From Thioclava sp. GXIMD4216 (GTDB lineage Bacteria; Pseudomonadota; Alphaproteobacteria; Rhodobacterales; Rhodobacteraceae): a stretch of 64,000 bases of DNA. This document shows positions 1 through 8,953 of the stretch, in pieces. The position numbers and the translations under genes were made by a program. The notes below the pieces were generated by a model. The model was not told the DNA's origin. It did no database searches and saw only the letters and a list, made by a program, of their open reading frames with translations. Positions within the stretch are counted from its first letter, which is position 1. Each line of letters opens with the position of its first letter. Location: contig NZ_CP149926.1 in assembly GCF_037949285.1 (NCBI RefSeq), positions 2,677,015-2,741,014 of the forward strand. The letters run 5' to 3'.

Positions 1-1
1 C

Positions 2-295
2 GAGGCACAGGTGACGCGCGAGGTCGATGGCGGCTTGCAGACCATCAAGGTCAAGCTTCCCGCGATCATTACCGCCGACCTGCGCCTAAACGAGCCGCGC
101 TATGCGTCGCTGCCCAACATCATGAAGGCAAAGAAAAAGCCGCTGGAAGCGAAAACCGCGGCCGATTACGGCGTCGATGTCGCGCCGCGTCTCGAAATCG
201 TCAAAACTGCCGAGCCCGCAGGCCGCGCCGCAGGCGTGAAGGTCGGGTCGGTCGACGAGCTGGTGACGAAACTCAAAGAAGCGGGGGCTCTGTAA
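2..295 (+). CDS. etfB: Electron transfer flavoprotein subunit beta, 3' part
   Basis: C-terminal part of the beta subunit of electron transfer flavoprotein, which with EtfA takes electrons from acyl-CoA dehydrogenases and passes them to ETF:ubiquinone oxidoreductase. The 5' end lies before the window; the open frame runs from base 2. The visible end shows the family's [17 protein letters not shown] block, typical of the EtfB C-terminal half. Its TAA shares an A with the ATG of etfA, so the two subunits are translationally coupled. Identification rests on this block and on the etfA neighbour. Confidence 0.95.
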   Translation, partial: EAQVTREVDGGLQTIKVKLPAIITADLRLNEPRYASLPNIMKAKKKPLEAKTAADYGVDVAPRLEIVKTAEPAGRAAGVKVGSVDELVTKLKEAGAL

Positions 296-1215
296 TGGCT
301 GTTCTTCTGATTGCAGAAATCGCAGGCAAAGAGGTCGCGCTGGACGCCACCGCAAAGGCGCTTTCGGCGGCTGTGGCCTTGGGCGACGTGACCGTTCTGG
401 TCGCGGGTGAAGGTGTGGATGCCTCCACCGTGGCCGGACTGTCGGGTGTCAGCAAAGTCGTGAATGTCGATGATGCGGCCTATGCCCACGGTCTTGCCGA
501 ACCGCTGGCCGATCTGATCGTCGCGATGGCGGGCGGGTTCAGCCATATCGTTGCGCCCTCGACAGCCTCGGCCAAAAACGTGCTGCCGCGCGTGGCGGCC
601 CTGCTGGACGTGATGGTGCTCTCGGATGTGACGGCCGTTATCGATGCCGATACGTTCGAACGCCCCGTCTATGCCGGAAACGCCATCCAGACCGTGAAGT
701 CGAAGGATGCGACCAAAGTTCTGACCGTGCGCACCGCATCTTTCGAAGCGGCTCCGGCAGGCGGAGCAGCCGCCATCGAAGCCGGTGCGGCAACGGGCGA
801 CAAAGCCCTGTCCGCTTGGGTCGAGGACCGCGTTGCCGAAAGCGACCGTCCGGAACTGACCTCTGCCAAAATCGTGGTCTCGGGTGGCCGCGGCGTTGGG
901 TCGGAAGAGGATTTCGCGATCATCTCCGCATTGGCCGACAAGCTGGGCGCGGCAGTTGGTGCATCGCGCGCCGCCGTCGACTCGGGATTTGCGCCGAATG
1001 ATTGGCAAGTGGGTCAGACCGGCAAGGTCGTTGCCCCCGATCTTTATATCGCCTGCGGTATTTCGGGTGCGATCCAGCACTTGGCGGGGATGAAGGATTC
1101 GAAGGTGATCGTCGCGATCAACAAGGACGAAGAAGCACCGATCTTCCAAGTGGCCGATTACGGTCTGGTGGCGGATCTCTTCACGGCTGTTCCGGAACTC
1201 ACCTCGAAAATCTGA
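295..1215 (+). CDS. etfA: Electron transfer flavoprotein subunit alpha
   Basis: Alpha subunit of the ETF heterodimer, carrying most of the FAD site. The 306 residues match the family length. The C-terminal FAD domain is clear: [12 protein letters not shown] near residue 200, [11 protein letters not shown], then the [19 protein letters not shown] block and [11 protein letters not shown]. The start codon overlaps the etfB stop by one base. A strong intrinsic terminator follows at once, so etfBA ends here. The acyl-CoA dehydrogenase at 17.1 kb and the hydroxyacyl-CoA dehydrogenase just downstream are plausible functional partners. Confidence 0.97.
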   Translation: MAVLLIAEIAGKEVALDATAKALSAAVALGDVTVLVAGEGVDASTVAGLSGVSKVVNVDDAAYAHGLAEPLADLIVAMAGGFSHIVAPSTASAKNVLPRVAALLDVMVLSDVTAVIDADTFERPVYAGNAIQTVKSKDATKVLTVRTASFEAAPAGGAAAIEAGAATGDKALSAWVEDRVAESDRPELTSAKIVVSGGRGVGSEEDFAIISALADKLGAAVGASRAAVDSGFAPNDWQVGQTGKVVAPDLYIACGISGAIQHLAGMKDSKVIVAINKDEEAPIFQVADYGLVADLFTAVPELTSKI

Positions 1216-1237
1216 TCCACTAGATCAGCGAAAGCTA

Positions 1238-1265
1238 GAAAGGGGGGCCTTACGCCCCCCTTTTT
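1238..1265 (+). terminator. Intrinsic terminator of etfBA
   Basis: Stem GGGGGGC (1242-1248) pairs with GCCCCCC (1254-1260) around a 5-base loop, is extended by A/T pairs, and is followed by five T. It lies 22 bases after the etfA stop. The convergent gene on the minus strand ends right behind it. Confidence 0.9.
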
Positions 1266-1268
1266 GCA

Positions 1269-2090
1269 TCAGATCATCTTTGCCAGAACCGGGGCAAGCG
1301 CCTCGGCGATTTCGTCATGCACCTGTGGTCCCGGCATGGTCAAAGCTGCGGGCTCTTCCATCGCGGCGAAATGCATCCCCTCGGTCCCCGACCGGCGCGC
1401 CTGCATCGACGGCTCTATCTCGACCACAACATCGGCGCGGGAACGCACCTGATCCAGCATATCTTTCGTCACCATCAACGGCTCTGGCCCCAACGGATCA
1501 TTCTGTGCCGGATCGCCGTAATCATGCAGCGATAGCAGCACCTTGCGTCCCGGAATGCGGTCCAGCAGCTTGTTCATCCGCGAGACCCACGCCATCTGCA
1601 GTTCCTGCGCCAGCGAGTCGAACCGGTCGGGTGCGCGGCGTTGCAGGGCTGTCAGCATATGGCGCGTAAAGTTGAATTCGGTGAAATCCACATCGTTGAA
1701 GACCGCGCGCATCAGATTTGAAGCGCGCAAGAAACGGTCATTCCGGCGCGGATGCACGGCGTAGAACCGGTTCGACATATTCTGCGCGCCCATCAGCTGA
1801 ATCACGCTGACATGCGATTTTTGCAGAATTTCGGTCATCTGCGGCTCGTGTAGAAATACGTCGATACCAGCATTGAGGTAGCCGAAATTCACGACCTGCA
1901 TACCGATCTTCTGTTCGACCAGTTCCGGCCAAGGCGTCTCTACGAACTTACCATAGGTTTCGGACCCGCCAATCGCGGATACGAACGGAACGTCAAGCCG
2001 ACGCCGCGGCCCACGAAACAACAACTTGGACTTACCGTATCTGCACGGGAAGTAATCAAGGGCTCCATCGCCCGGATATTCGAAGGCCAT
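1269..2090 (-). CDS. DUF6473-like protein, possible SGNH-type fold
   Basis: A 273-residue protein with no signal peptide or membrane segment. The opening (MAFEYPGDGALDYFPCRYG, then KLLFRGPRR) is what I remember of the Rhodobacteraceae family DUF6473. AIGGSETYGKF near residue 40, followed by VVNFGYLNAGIDVFL, resembles blocks I and II of SGNH/GDSL hydrolases. A late HD pair (VHDEIAEAL) could supply the acidic/His residues, but this is only an inference. It lies convergent to etfA, between etfBA and the hydroxybutyryl-CoA dehydrogenase. The function is unknown; a surface polysaccharide role has no support here. Confidence 0.7.
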   Translation of the reverse strand: MAFEYPGDGALDYFPCRYGKSKLLFRGPRRRLDVPFVSAIGGSETYGKFVETPWPELVEQKIGMQVVNFGYLNAGIDVFLHEPQMTEILQKSHVSVIQLMGAQNMSNRFYAVHPRRNDRFLRASNLMRAVFNDVDFTEFNFTRHMLTALQRRAPDRFDSLAQELQMAWVSRMNKLLDRIPGRKVLLSLHDYGDPAQNDPLGPEPLMVTKDMLDQVRSRADVVVEIEPSMQARRSGTEGMHFAAMEEPAALTMPGPQVHDEIAEALAPVLAKMI

Positions 2091-2253
2091 CTCCCACCTC
2101 AGTCTCTAATCACCCGAGAGCAGTCTGCTACAAACCCCTTACCAAACCACTAAGGTGAAAATTTGGCACACCGGATTGACCATAAGCTTTCCCCTTGCGG
2201 CGAAAGCCTTTGGCACCCTACTGTGCAGTTGCAGAAATGAGAGGGGGATCGCC

Positions 2254-3129
2254 ATGACGATTCAGACAGTTGGCATCGTAGGTGCAGGGCAGATGGGCAA
2301 CGGGATTGCCCATGTCTTCGCGCTTGCCGGGTTTGAGGTTCTGCTGAACGATATTTCACAAGACGGGCTGGATAAGGGCCTTGCGACGATTCGCAAGAAT
2401 CTGGACCGGCAGGTTTCACGTGAAAAAATCACGGCCGAAGAACGCGACGCGGCTCTGGCCAAGATTTCGACAACGCTCACCCTGACCGATCTGGGGCCGA
2501 TGGATCTGATCATCGAGGCCGCAACCGAACGCGAATCGGTCAAATCCGCCATTTTCGAAGATCTGCTACCGCATCTCGCGCCGCATACGATTCTGGCCTC
2601 GAACACCTCGTCGATCTCGATCACGCGCCTCGCCTCGCGCACCGACCGGCCCGAGAAATTCATGGGCGTCCATTTCATGAACCCTGTGCCGGTGATGCAG
2701 CTCGTCGAGCTGATCCGCGGCATCGCCACCGATGATGTCACCTTCAGCGCGCTGAAGGAAGTTGTTGAGAAGCTTGGCAAAACCCATGCAAGCGCCGAAG
2801 ATTTCCCGGCCTTCATCGTGAACCGCATCCTGATCCCGATGATCAATGAGGCGGTCTATGCGCTTTACGAGGGCGTGGGGAATGTGATCTCGATCGACCA
2901 GTCGATGAAACTGGGCGCGGCACATCCGATGGGGCCGCTGGAGCTGGCGGATTTCATCGGTCTCGACACCTGCCTCGCCATCATGAACGTGCTGCATGAC
3001 GGGCTGGCCGATACCAAATACCGCCCCTGCCCGCTGCTGACGAAATATGTCGAAGCCGGATGGCTGGGCCGCAAATCGGGTCGCGGTTTTTATGATTATC
3101 GCGGCGAAACGCCGGTCCCGACACGCTGA
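2254..3129 (+). CDS. hbd: 3-hydroxybutyryl-CoA dehydrogenase
   Basis: NAD(P)-dependent oxidation of 3-hydroxybutyryl-CoA, or reduction of acetoacetyl-CoA, in the cytoplasm; this belongs to C4 acyl-CoA and polyhydroxybutyrate metabolism. The 291 residues match the family. The N-terminal Rossmann motif GAGQMG is at residues 10-15; HFMNPVPVMQLVELI carries the catalytic His, and the C-terminal dimer domain contains GRKSGRGFYDY. The ATG at 2254 is chosen because GAGAGGGGA precedes it and the Rossmann strand starts right after; an upstream ATG at 2155 would add unrelated residues. A terminator follows. Placement next to etfBA fits acyl-CoA metabolism. Confidence 0.95.
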   Translation: MTIQTVGIVGAGQMGNGIAHVFALAGFEVLLNDISQDGLDKGLATIRKNLDRQVSREKITAEERDAALAKISTTLTLTDLGPMDLIIEAATERESVKSAIFEDLLPHLAPHTILASNTSSISITRLASRTDRPEKFMGVHFMNPVPVMQLVELIRGIATDDVTFSALKEVVEKLGKTHASAEDFPAFIVNRILIPMINEAVYALYEGVGNVISIDQSMKLGAAHPMGPLELADFIGLDTCLAIMNVLHDGLADTKYRPCPLLTKYVEAGWLGRKSGRGFYDYRGETPVPTR

Positions 3130-3133
3130 CACG

Positions 3134-3160
3134 AAGCCCGGGTCATGCCGGGCTTTTTTT
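3134..3160 (+). terminator. Intrinsic terminator of hbd
   Basis: AAGCCCGG (3134-3141) pairs with CCGGGCTT (3148-3155) around GTCATG, followed by a run of seven T. It abuts the end of the convergent acyltransferase gene. Confidence 0.9.
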
Positions 3161-4097
3161 ACCCGCGCAGGGACAGCGTTTCCTCGCGCATATCCGCAAG
3201 CCATTGACGCGGATTGCCAAGCGCCTCTGCCATCTCGTCGGGCTGTTTGACATGCCCGATAATAGGGCGCTGCGGCTTGTGAAACGCCGCGCGGATCTCG
3301 TAAAGCAGCAAAGACTGACGCAACGTCGCGGAAAGCTGATTGGCAATCTGGTAAAGCCGCGAATTATGCGTCGGGAAGCGGACCGGCAGCACCTGCGCTT
3401 TCGAACGCGCCACCATTTTCGCGGTAAAGGGGTTCCACTCTTTCTCGACCACCGGGCCGAAGAAACTGTCGGAGGCCGCCACAGACCCTGCCGGAAACAA
3501 CACGATACAGCCGCCACGTTTGAGATGGAGCATGGCGTCGGCCCGCATCTTCAACCCCTCCTCTCGCGCATTCGGTTCATGGGCGAAGGGCACGGGGATC
3601 ATGAATTGCGCGATCTCGGGAAGACCGGTCAGCAAATTGCGTGTCAGGATCTTGTAATCCCCGCGCACCCGCCCGATCACCTCGGCCAGCACCATCCCGT
3701 CCACCAGACCATGCGGATGATTGGCCACGATCACCAAGGGCCCCTTGGCCGGAATACGCGCGATCTCCTCGGCGGGCGTCGTCACCGTAACCCCCATGAT
3801 CTCCAACGCCTGCGCCCAGAAGGCCTGCCCCGCAGGGATACCGCGCGCTTCGAACTGCCGTATGACACGCAGGATCTGCACCTTGGCTGTGGCCCACTCG
3901 ACAAGCCGGATCACCAGACGTTTGAACGGATTGCTGAAGGTGCCCGCATAGGACAGGCGGCGCTTGTCATAGGGCTTCTGAACCGTCTGGAACCCCTCGT
4001 CTGTCCGGATGTCTTCGGCAGTCCTGTCGCGCTGCAAGACAGAAGACTGCCCCGTCACCCCGGCCCCTTTCAACTCAGATTGCGGCATCTGGTTCAT
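3159..4097 (-). CDS. Lysophospholipid acyltransferase family protein (PlsC-like)
   Basis: Predicted membrane-associated acyltransferase that puts an acyl chain on a lysophospholipid or related acceptor. In the 312-residue form, NHPHGLVDG at 126-134 is the acyltransferase His/Asp motif, and VLFPAGSVA corresponds to the later glycerophosphate-binding block (EGTRS-type). The His-Asp spacing fits the NHPxGxxDG subgroup rather than classical PlsC (NHxxxxD), so the acceptor is uncertain. The ATG at 4097 is preferred because AAGAGGT lies 6 bases upstream; an in-frame GTG at 4118 adds 7 residues. It follows ptsH on the same strand. Confidence 0.85.
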   Translation of the reverse strand: MNQMPQSELKGAGVTGQSSVLQRDRTAEDIRTDEGFQTVQKPYDKRRLSYAGTFSNPFKRLVIRLVEWATAKVQILRVIRQFEARGIPAGQAFWAQALEIMGVTVTTPAEEIARIPAKGPLVIVANHPHGLVDGMVLAEVIGRVRGDYKILTRNLLTGLPEIAQFMIPVPFAHEPNAREEGLKMRADAMLHLKRGGCIVLFPAGSVAASDSFFGPVVEKEWNPFTAKMVARSKAQVLPVRFPTHNSRLYQIANQLSATLRQSLLLYEIRAAFHKPQRPIIGHVKQPDEMAEALGNPRQWLADMREETLSLRG

Positions 4098-4133
4098 GAC
4101 AGACCTCTTGGTTTGCACTGCGCGACGCGCGGG

Positions 4134-4403
4134 CTAGAACCCCTCGCCGAAATAGTCGCCCACAAGGGCGGAAAGCGCCTGCATCAGCGCGTCGGCTTCC
4201 GGTCCGCTTGTCTGAACCTCGATCGACGTTCCACGTGAAGCAGCCAGCATCAACAGCCCCATGATAGAATCCCCCGACACACTCATCCCGTCTTTCGAGA
4301 CCTCGGCACGGGCGTCGAACCTTTCAACGACCTCAACGAATTTGGCAGAGGCACGCGCATGCAGCCCCTTCTCGTTTATGATCTTAAGCTCCTGATGCGC
4401 CAT
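4134..4403 (-). CDS. ptsH: HPr phosphocarrier protein
   Basis: Phosphocarrier of the alphaproteobacterial regulatory PTS. The 89 residues match the family. GLHARAS places the phosphorylated His at residue 15, and SGDSIMGLLML places Ser at 46, the site used by HPr kinase; both are intact. The start at 4403 lies inside the end of the EIIA gene (20-base overlap). No sugar permease (EIIB/EIIC) is in the window, consistent with a regulatory rather than a transport role. It is the last PTS gene of the operon beginning at chvI. Confidence 0.96.
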   Translation of the reverse strand: MAHQELKIINEKGLHARASAKFVEVVERFDARAEVSKDGMSVSGDSIMGLLMLAASRGTSIEVQTSGPEADALMQALSALVGDYFGEGF

Positions 4404-4806
4404 GCATTCCTTCCCTGCTCCCATAGGCAGAGTAACTATTGATATATTTACGCCCTGCATCAAGAGCCGCTTCGACAGCGGCATGCACACCAAGGCTTCT
4501 GGACTTCGCAAGCTTGATCAATAGTGGCAAATTGGCACCATAAATGATCTCGCGCTCGCAATTCTCGCAGGCTTTCAGGCTCAGATTGGACGGGGACGCG
4601 CCGAACATATCGGTCACCACGACAACTCCGTCGCCGCTATCCACAGAATCCGCCGCAGCCCGAATCTCGATCTGCTTTTCTGCGCGGTCATGGCCATCCT
4701 CGATCGTGATGGCGCGGATGCCCATCTGCGGCCCCACGACATGCTCCACCGCCGCGAGATACTCGCGGGCCAATCCACCATGAGCGACAATCACGATCCC
4801 GATCAA
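4384..4806 (-). CDS. PTS EIIA component, mannose family
   Basis: EIIA domain protein of the mannose (ManX-type) family, 140 residues, phosphorylated by HPr. [11 protein letters not shown] puts the active His at residue 9; [12 protein letters not shown] is the second family block. The start is TTG, read from the 4-base overlap (TTGA) with the rapZ stop and a GGGA sequence 10 bases before it; no ATG precedes the conserved [10 protein letters not shown]. In alphaproteobacteria such orphan EIIA proteins are signalling partners, not transport subunits. Which protein it controls cannot be told from sequence. Confidence 0.93.
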   Translation of the reverse strand: MIGIVIVAHGGLAREYLAAVEHVVGPQMGIRAITIEDGHDRAEKQIEIRAAADSVDSGDGVVVVTDMFGASPSNLSLKACENCEREIIYGANLPLLIKLAKSRSLGVHAAVEAALDAGRKYINSYSAYGSREGMHGASGA

Positions 4807-5726
4807 GCGCCGTTTCCCGTTCCAGATGCGGGCAGCTCTACCCCCCGCCGTTCCAATTCTCTGTGGCGTTTAGACACGTGCCACCCCGCCTCTGCAAGAG
4901 CACCAGAGACAGCTTCCGTCAGGGCAACCGAGCGGTGTTTGCCCCCTGTACATCCAAAGCCTACGGCCAAATGTGTTTTCCCTTCCTCAACATGGGCAGG
5001 CAAAGTGAAAAGAAGAAGCCCCATCACCTTGTCGAAGAAGTCACGATAGCGTGGATCTGCGGCCACATGTGCGGCCACAGACGGGTCACGCCCGTCCTTG
5101 GGCCGCAATTCCGGTTGCCAATGCGGATTGGCCAGAAAGCGGCAATCGAACATCACATCAAGCCCGCGCGGCACCCCACGCTTATAGCTGAAACTATGCA
5201 CCGAGACCGCCAATCCTGCCGTCTTGCGCTGATCGAACAGGCGATTGATCTCGGCGCGGGCATCATGGACCGTCATCGTGGAACTGTCGATCAGGATATC
5301 CGCCCGCACACGGATCGGCACCAACAGATCAATCTCGCGCAGGATGCCTTCTTCGGGCGCATCATCGGGCGACAGCGGATGACGGCGGCGCGTCTCGGAG
5401 TAACGGCGCTGCAGAACGGCTGCGTCCGCATCCATGTAAAGCACTTCGAGCTGGATCTCGGGCTCGCGCGTCAGGCGGTCGATCAACTCGATCAAACGGG
5501 TTGCACTGAACTCGCGGTTCCGGACATCGATTCCCAACGCAATCGGCTGGAGCACCGGCCCGTCCAGCACACGCGGCACCATCGAAAGCGGAAGATTGTC
5601 GATGGTCTCGTAACCAAGATCCTCAAGCGCCGCAATCGCAGTCGATCGCCCCGCTCCCGAAGGGCCGGTGACCAGCACAACGCGCTGGCTTCGCTCGTCT
5701 GTTCCACAATGGGCCGCTTCGGTCAC
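4803..5726 (-). CDS. rapZ: RNase adapter protein RapZ (P-loop, YvcJ family)
   Basis: Cytoplasmic nucleotide-binding protein of the RapZ/YvcJ family, which in enterobacteria controls glucosamine-6-phosphate synthase through small RNAs and RNase E; that function is not established in this group. 307 residues. The P-loop at 21-29 reads GPSGAGRST, with Arg where most family members have Lys. Near the C-terminus [14 protein letters not shown] is the family signature. It starts with GTG in a GTGA overlap with hprK. Tight coupling to hprK, EIIA and ptsH suggests joint regulation with the PTS. Confidence 0.95.
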   Translation of the reverse strand: MTEAAHCGTDERSQRVVLVTGPSGAGRSTAIAALEDLGYETIDNLPLSMVPRVLDGPVLQPIALGIDVRNREFSATRLIELIDRLTREPEIQLEVLYMDADAAVLQRRYSETRRRHPLSPDDAPEEGILREIDLLVPIRVRADILIDSSTMTVHDARAEINRLFDQRKTAGLAVSVHSFSYKRGVPRGLDVMFDCRFLANPHWQPELRPKDGRDPSVAAHVAADPRYRDFFDKVMGLLLFTLPAHVEEGKTHLAVGFGCTGGKHRSVALTEAVSGALAEAGWHVSKRHRELERRGVELPASGTGNGA

Positions 5727-6148
5727 GCCACTCTCCCGGCTTTCAGAAATTGCCAGATCGCTGCATCAAGATGACTATGTTGCGCCTGCAGCACAAGAGG
5801 CAGAGAGACCCCGTAGAGAGAGATATTGCGCTGCGGCGGAAGCCTTTCTGTCTCGATCCGGTCAAGATCCACAACCAAAGAGAGAATTGCATTACTCAAA
5901 GCATCCGCAGATAGAATCCCGACGCCGCGCGCCTCTATGCGCCCGCGGATAGCCAACGGCGCCGATGCCAGTATCTGTCCAGATTCGCATCGGAGGTCGG
6001 TTCTGTCATCCGCGACAAGATGTGCCCCGAAGGCCATAAGCCGCAGTGCGAGCGTCGATTTCCCGCTGCCGGACGCGCCCATAATCAGCACAGCGTGCTG
6101 CGCATCAAGGGCCACACAGCTTGCATGCAGATTGTGGCGAACACTCAT
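5723..6148 (-). CDS. hprK: HPr kinase/phosphorylase, short alphaproteobacterial form
   Basis: Phosphorylates HPr on Ser46. Only 141 residues: it consists of the C-terminal catalytic domain and lacks the N-terminal domain of the ~310-residue Bacillus enzyme, as is known for alphaproteobacteria. Walker A is GASGSGKST (24-32), an Asp pair follows (VADDRTD, 47-48), and IEARGVGIL (71-79) is the HPrK signature. It overlaps rapZ by 4 bases and lies 6 bases after chvG. Its target Ser is present in HPr of the same operon. Confidence 0.95.
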   Translation of the reverse strand: MSVRHNLHASCVALDAQHAVLIMGASGSGKSTLALRLMAFGAHLVADDRTDLRCESGQILASAPLAIRGRIEARGVGILSADALSNAILSLVVDLDRIETERLPPQRNISLYGVSLPLVLQAQHSHLDAAIWQFLKAGRVA

Positions 6149-6154
6149 CTGGGC

Positions 6155-7897
6155 TTAGAACGGCAGGCCGACAACGAAGCGCGCGCCCAGAGGCTCGGAG
6201 GTGACATCGGCATCGGTGGGACGGATATTCTCGGCCCAGATCACACCGCCATGCGCCTCCACGATCTGCTTCGAGATCGCCAGCCCAAGACCGGAATGGT
6301 CGCCGAATTGCCCCTCGGGCCGCTGCGAATAGAACCGCTTGAACACTTTCGACAGCGCCTCTTCCGGAATGCCCGGCCCCGTATCCTCGACCACCACCAG
6401 CACGCGGTTGTCACGCTTGCGCGCCCAGACCCGCACGGCATCCCCCTCTTCGCTGAAGGAAATCGCATTGGTGATCAGGTTGACGAAGACTTGCGCCAGA
6501 CGCCCTTCGAGACCATTGATAATGATCGGGTCCGACGGCAGGTCGGTGATGAAATCAACCCCTTTTTCCTTCGCCTGAGCCCCGAGATACTGCGCGAGGT
6601 TATCGACCGTATGAATCAGGTCGAAGGCTTCTTCTTCCTCTTTCACCAATTCGGAATCAAGGCGCGAGGCATTGGAAATATCGGAAACCAGCCGGTCCAG
6701 ACGACGCACATCATGGTCGATCACATCCAGAAGCTTCTCGCGATGCTCTTCCTTTTTCACCATGCGCAGCGACGCCACGGCAGAGCGCAGGCTGGCAAGC
6801 GGGTTCTTGATCTCGTGGCTGACATCGGCGGCGAATTGTTCATTGGCGTCGATACGGTCGTAAAGTGCCGTGACCATGCCGCGCAACGCACCGGAAAGGC
6901 GACCGATCTCATCGGGGCGGGCCGACAGATCGGGGATGCGCACGCGCGACGGGCTCATCTTGCGGGCATGACGCTCGCTGCCGATCTCGGCGGCGGCGGC
7001 AAGATCGGAAATCGGGTTGGCAATCGTTGACGCCAGCACCAGAGACAACCCGATCGACACGATGATCGCGATCACGAACATCTGCAGAACCTGCTCGCGC
7101 TCGACCCGCACCAGATGGTCGATTTCGCCCGCAGCCGAGGTCAGCGCGATCGACCCCACAATGCGGTTATCCTGATAGATCCCTGTTGCCACAGAGAAAA
7201 TTGTCGCGCCACTGATATCACGACGGGTATCCATGCGGGTCACACCGGGGCTCAGCTCGGCATTGAGATCCTGCGCGATGACCTGCGTGCTGACCGGCGC
7301 GCCACCCTCCCCGCGATGGATCAGCGAGGAGGCCAGCTCCCAGCCGCGCCCGAGAACATCGGTGATCAGCGTCGAGCGAGTATCGTCGCGCCGCCCCGTT
7401 ACATCCGCCGCAGGCGCAGTGGCCACGTCATCGGAACTGATCAGAAGATTCCCAGCAGCATCAAAGACATACAGCGCAGACCCCGCCGGAAGCTGGACCC
7501 CTGAGAGCGTATCGACAACATCGATACCGTCCCCCGCCGCCAGATTGACCGGCGCAGTCTTCGGCAGTCTCGCCTCGAATACATCGGCGATCAGCTCGGC
7601 CTCGACAACAATCGCATTTTCGCGCTGCACAACGAGACTATCACGGAACGGGTTCAGATACAGAACCCCCGCCACCAGCACGACCATTGCCAAAAGGTTG
7701 AAGGTGATGATCTTGCGCGCCAGAGGCGAGCGGTTCAACGAGATCAGGCTCCGCTTCTCGCGTCGCTTGGCAATGCCATCATCGACAGCGCCACTGCCCG
7801 CGACCCAGTCCTCCCCCAGATCGACCGCCGTCGTTTCCGTGTTCCGTTTCTTGGTACTCATCCCAAGGCTCAACCCGATCCGTCCCGCGATGCTCAT
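6155..7897 (-). CDS. chvG: Sensor histidine kinase ChvG (ExoS family)
   Basis: Inner-membrane sensor kinase of the ChvG/ChvI system, which in Agrobacterium and Sinorhizobium responds to acidity and envelope stress. 580 residues: N-terminal cytoplasmic stretch, TM near 63-83, periplasmic sensor to about 270, TM near 271-291, HAMP, then the H-box with His361 (SHEIKNP), N-box, [15 protein letters not shown] and [16 protein letters not shown]. The start at 7897 overlaps the chvI stop (ATGA); an internal Met at 13 is possible. It is followed after 6 bases by hprK, joining envelope sensing and the PTS in one transcription unit. Confidence 0.95.
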   Translation of the reverse strand: MSIAGRIGLSLGMSTKKRNTETTAVDLGEDWVAGSGAVDDGIAKRREKRSLISLNRSPLARKIITFNLLAMVVLVAGVLYLNPFRDSLVVQRENAIVVEAELIADVFEARLPKTAPVNLAAGDGIDVVDTLSGVQLPAGSALYVFDAAGNLLISSDDVATAPAADVTGRRDDTRSTLITDVLGRGWELASSLIHRGEGGAPVSTQVIAQDLNAELSPGVTRMDTRRDISGATIFSVATGIYQDNRIVGSIALTSAAGEIDHLVRVEREQVLQMFVIAIIVSIGLSLVLASTIANPISDLAAAAEIGSERHARKMSPSRVRIPDLSARPDEIGRLSGALRGMVTALYDRIDANEQFAADVSHEIKNPLASLRSAVASLRMVKKEEHREKLLDVIDHDVRRLDRLVSDISNASRLDSELVKEEEEAFDLIHTVDNLAQYLGAQAKEKGVDFITDLPSDPIIINGLEGRLAQVFVNLITNAISFSEEGDAVRVWARKRDNRVLVVVEDTGPGIPEEALSKVFKRFYSQRPEGQFGDHSGLGLAISKQIVEAHGGVIWAENIRPTDADVTSEPLGARFVVGLPF

Positions 7898-8598
7898 TCT
7901 TCGTTATAACGGTAACCGATGCCATAAAGCGTTTCGATGGCCGAAAAATCCTCGTCAACGCTGCGCATTTTCTTGCGAAGGCGCTTGATATGGCTGTCGA
8001 TCGTGCGGTCATCGACATAGACCTGATCATCATAGGCCACATCCATCAACTGATCGCGCGATTTCACAAAGCCCGGACGCTGCGCCAGAGCCTGCAACAG
8101 CAGGAATTCCGTGACGGTCAGGGTAACGTCCTTCCCCTTCCAGCTGACCGAATGGCGCAGCGGGTCCATCACCAGCGCACCACGCGTAATCACCTTTGTC
8201 TCTTCGGTTACAGCCGTTTCCGTCCGCCCCTCAAGCGCGTCCTGACGCCGCAAAAGCGCGCGGATCCGCTCGACCAGAAGGCGCTGGCTGAAGGGTTTTT
8301 TGACATAGTCATCCGCGCCCATACGCAGCCCCAGAACCTCGTCGATCTCGTCATCTTTCGAGGTCAGGAAAATTACGGGCATCGTCGTTTTCTGGCGCAG
8401 ACGCTGCAACAGATCCATCCCGTCCATACGGGGCATCTTGATATCCAGCACGGCCATATCGGGGAGACGTTTGTTGAACGCATCCAGTGCTGCCTGACCG
8501 TCATTATAGGTCTCGACATCGAAGCCTTCCGCCTCAAGGGTCATGGCTACCGATGTAAGAATATTGCGATCATCATCGACCAAAGCAATTCGCGACAT
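7894..8598 (-). CDS. chvI: Response regulator ChvI (OmpR family)
   Basis: DNA-binding response regulator paired with ChvG. 234 residues: receiver domain with phospho-acceptor Asp52 ([10 protein letters not shown]), Thr near 79 and Lys101 (KKPF), then a winged-helix domain ending in [16 protein letters not shown]. First gene of the minus-strand operon chvI-chvG-hprK-rapZ-EIIA-ptsH. The divergent neighbour is pckA, a recognised ChvI-dependent gene in Agrobacterium, so regulation across the shared 355-bp region is plausible here too. Confidence 0.95.
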   Translation of the reverse strand: MSRIALVDDDRNILTSVAMTLEAEGFDVETYNDGQAALDAFNKRLPDMAVLDIKMPRMDGMDLLQRLRQKTTMPVIFLTSKDDEIDEVLGLRMGADDYVKKPFSQRLLVERIRALLRRQDALEGRTETAVTEETKVITRGALVMDPLRHSVSWKGKDVTLTVTEFLLLQALAQRPGFVKSRDQLMDVAYDDQVYVDDRTIDSHIKRLRKKMRSVDEDFSAIETLYGIGYRYNEE

Positions 8599-8737
8599 GA
8601 GCCTGCCCCCTCATTCTTCCGGACGGTTATAGTTATTCGGCATCATCGGCATCCATAGGGGAAGAATCAACACGAAGCTGAAACGCGCATCGTTTCCGCC
8701 TGCGATTGCATCCCAAAAGCCTCAATTTAGGGTTAAC

Positions 8738-8753
8738 TGACAAGATTGTGTCA
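8738..8753. promoter_or_regulatory. Inverted repeat TGACA-N6-TGTCA
   Basis: Perfect 5-base arms with a 6-base spacer, a geometry typical of dimeric regulators. It lies 216 bases before pckA and 140 before chvI. The binding protein is unknown; ChvI is a candidate only by location. Confidence 0.35.
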
Positions 8754-8792
8754 CTATGTCTCAGGTTTGGTTGCGCTAAAGTGCAAATGATA

Positions 8793-8808
8793 ACGCTAAC
8801 GGTAGCGC
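8793..8808. promoter_or_regulatory. LacI/GalR-type operator candidate before pckA
   Basis: ACGCTAAC followed by GGTAGCGC matches its own reverse complement at 6 of 8 arm positions, with a central CG (GCTAA-CG-GTAGC), the usual layout of LacI-family operators. It lies about 145 bases before the pckA ATG. No LacI-family gene is in the window, so the factor is unknown. Confidence 0.35.
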
Positions 8809-8953
8809 ACCCTGTGTTCCCTAAAGATTTTAGCGTGGTATATGGTCGATTATCCGGTGCACTTCTGGCACCGAAGGCGATCCGTCCAAGGCCCGGATGG
8901 ATCGGGAGGATTCCATTGAACCGCCGCACTACGACGGCATTCGGGAGCTACAG

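Larger units (their letters stand above)
8599..8953. promoter_or_regulatory. Divergent chvI-pckA intergenic region
   Basis: 355 bases without a credible gene, holding the promoters of chvI (minus) and pckA (plus). Two symmetric sequences stand out and are listed separately: TGACA-N6-TGTCA at 8738-8753 and a LacI-like element at 8793-8808. I could not assign convincing -35/-10 hexamers. The pckA ribosome site GGGAG is at the right end, 6 bases before the ATG at 8954. Confidence 0.6.
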
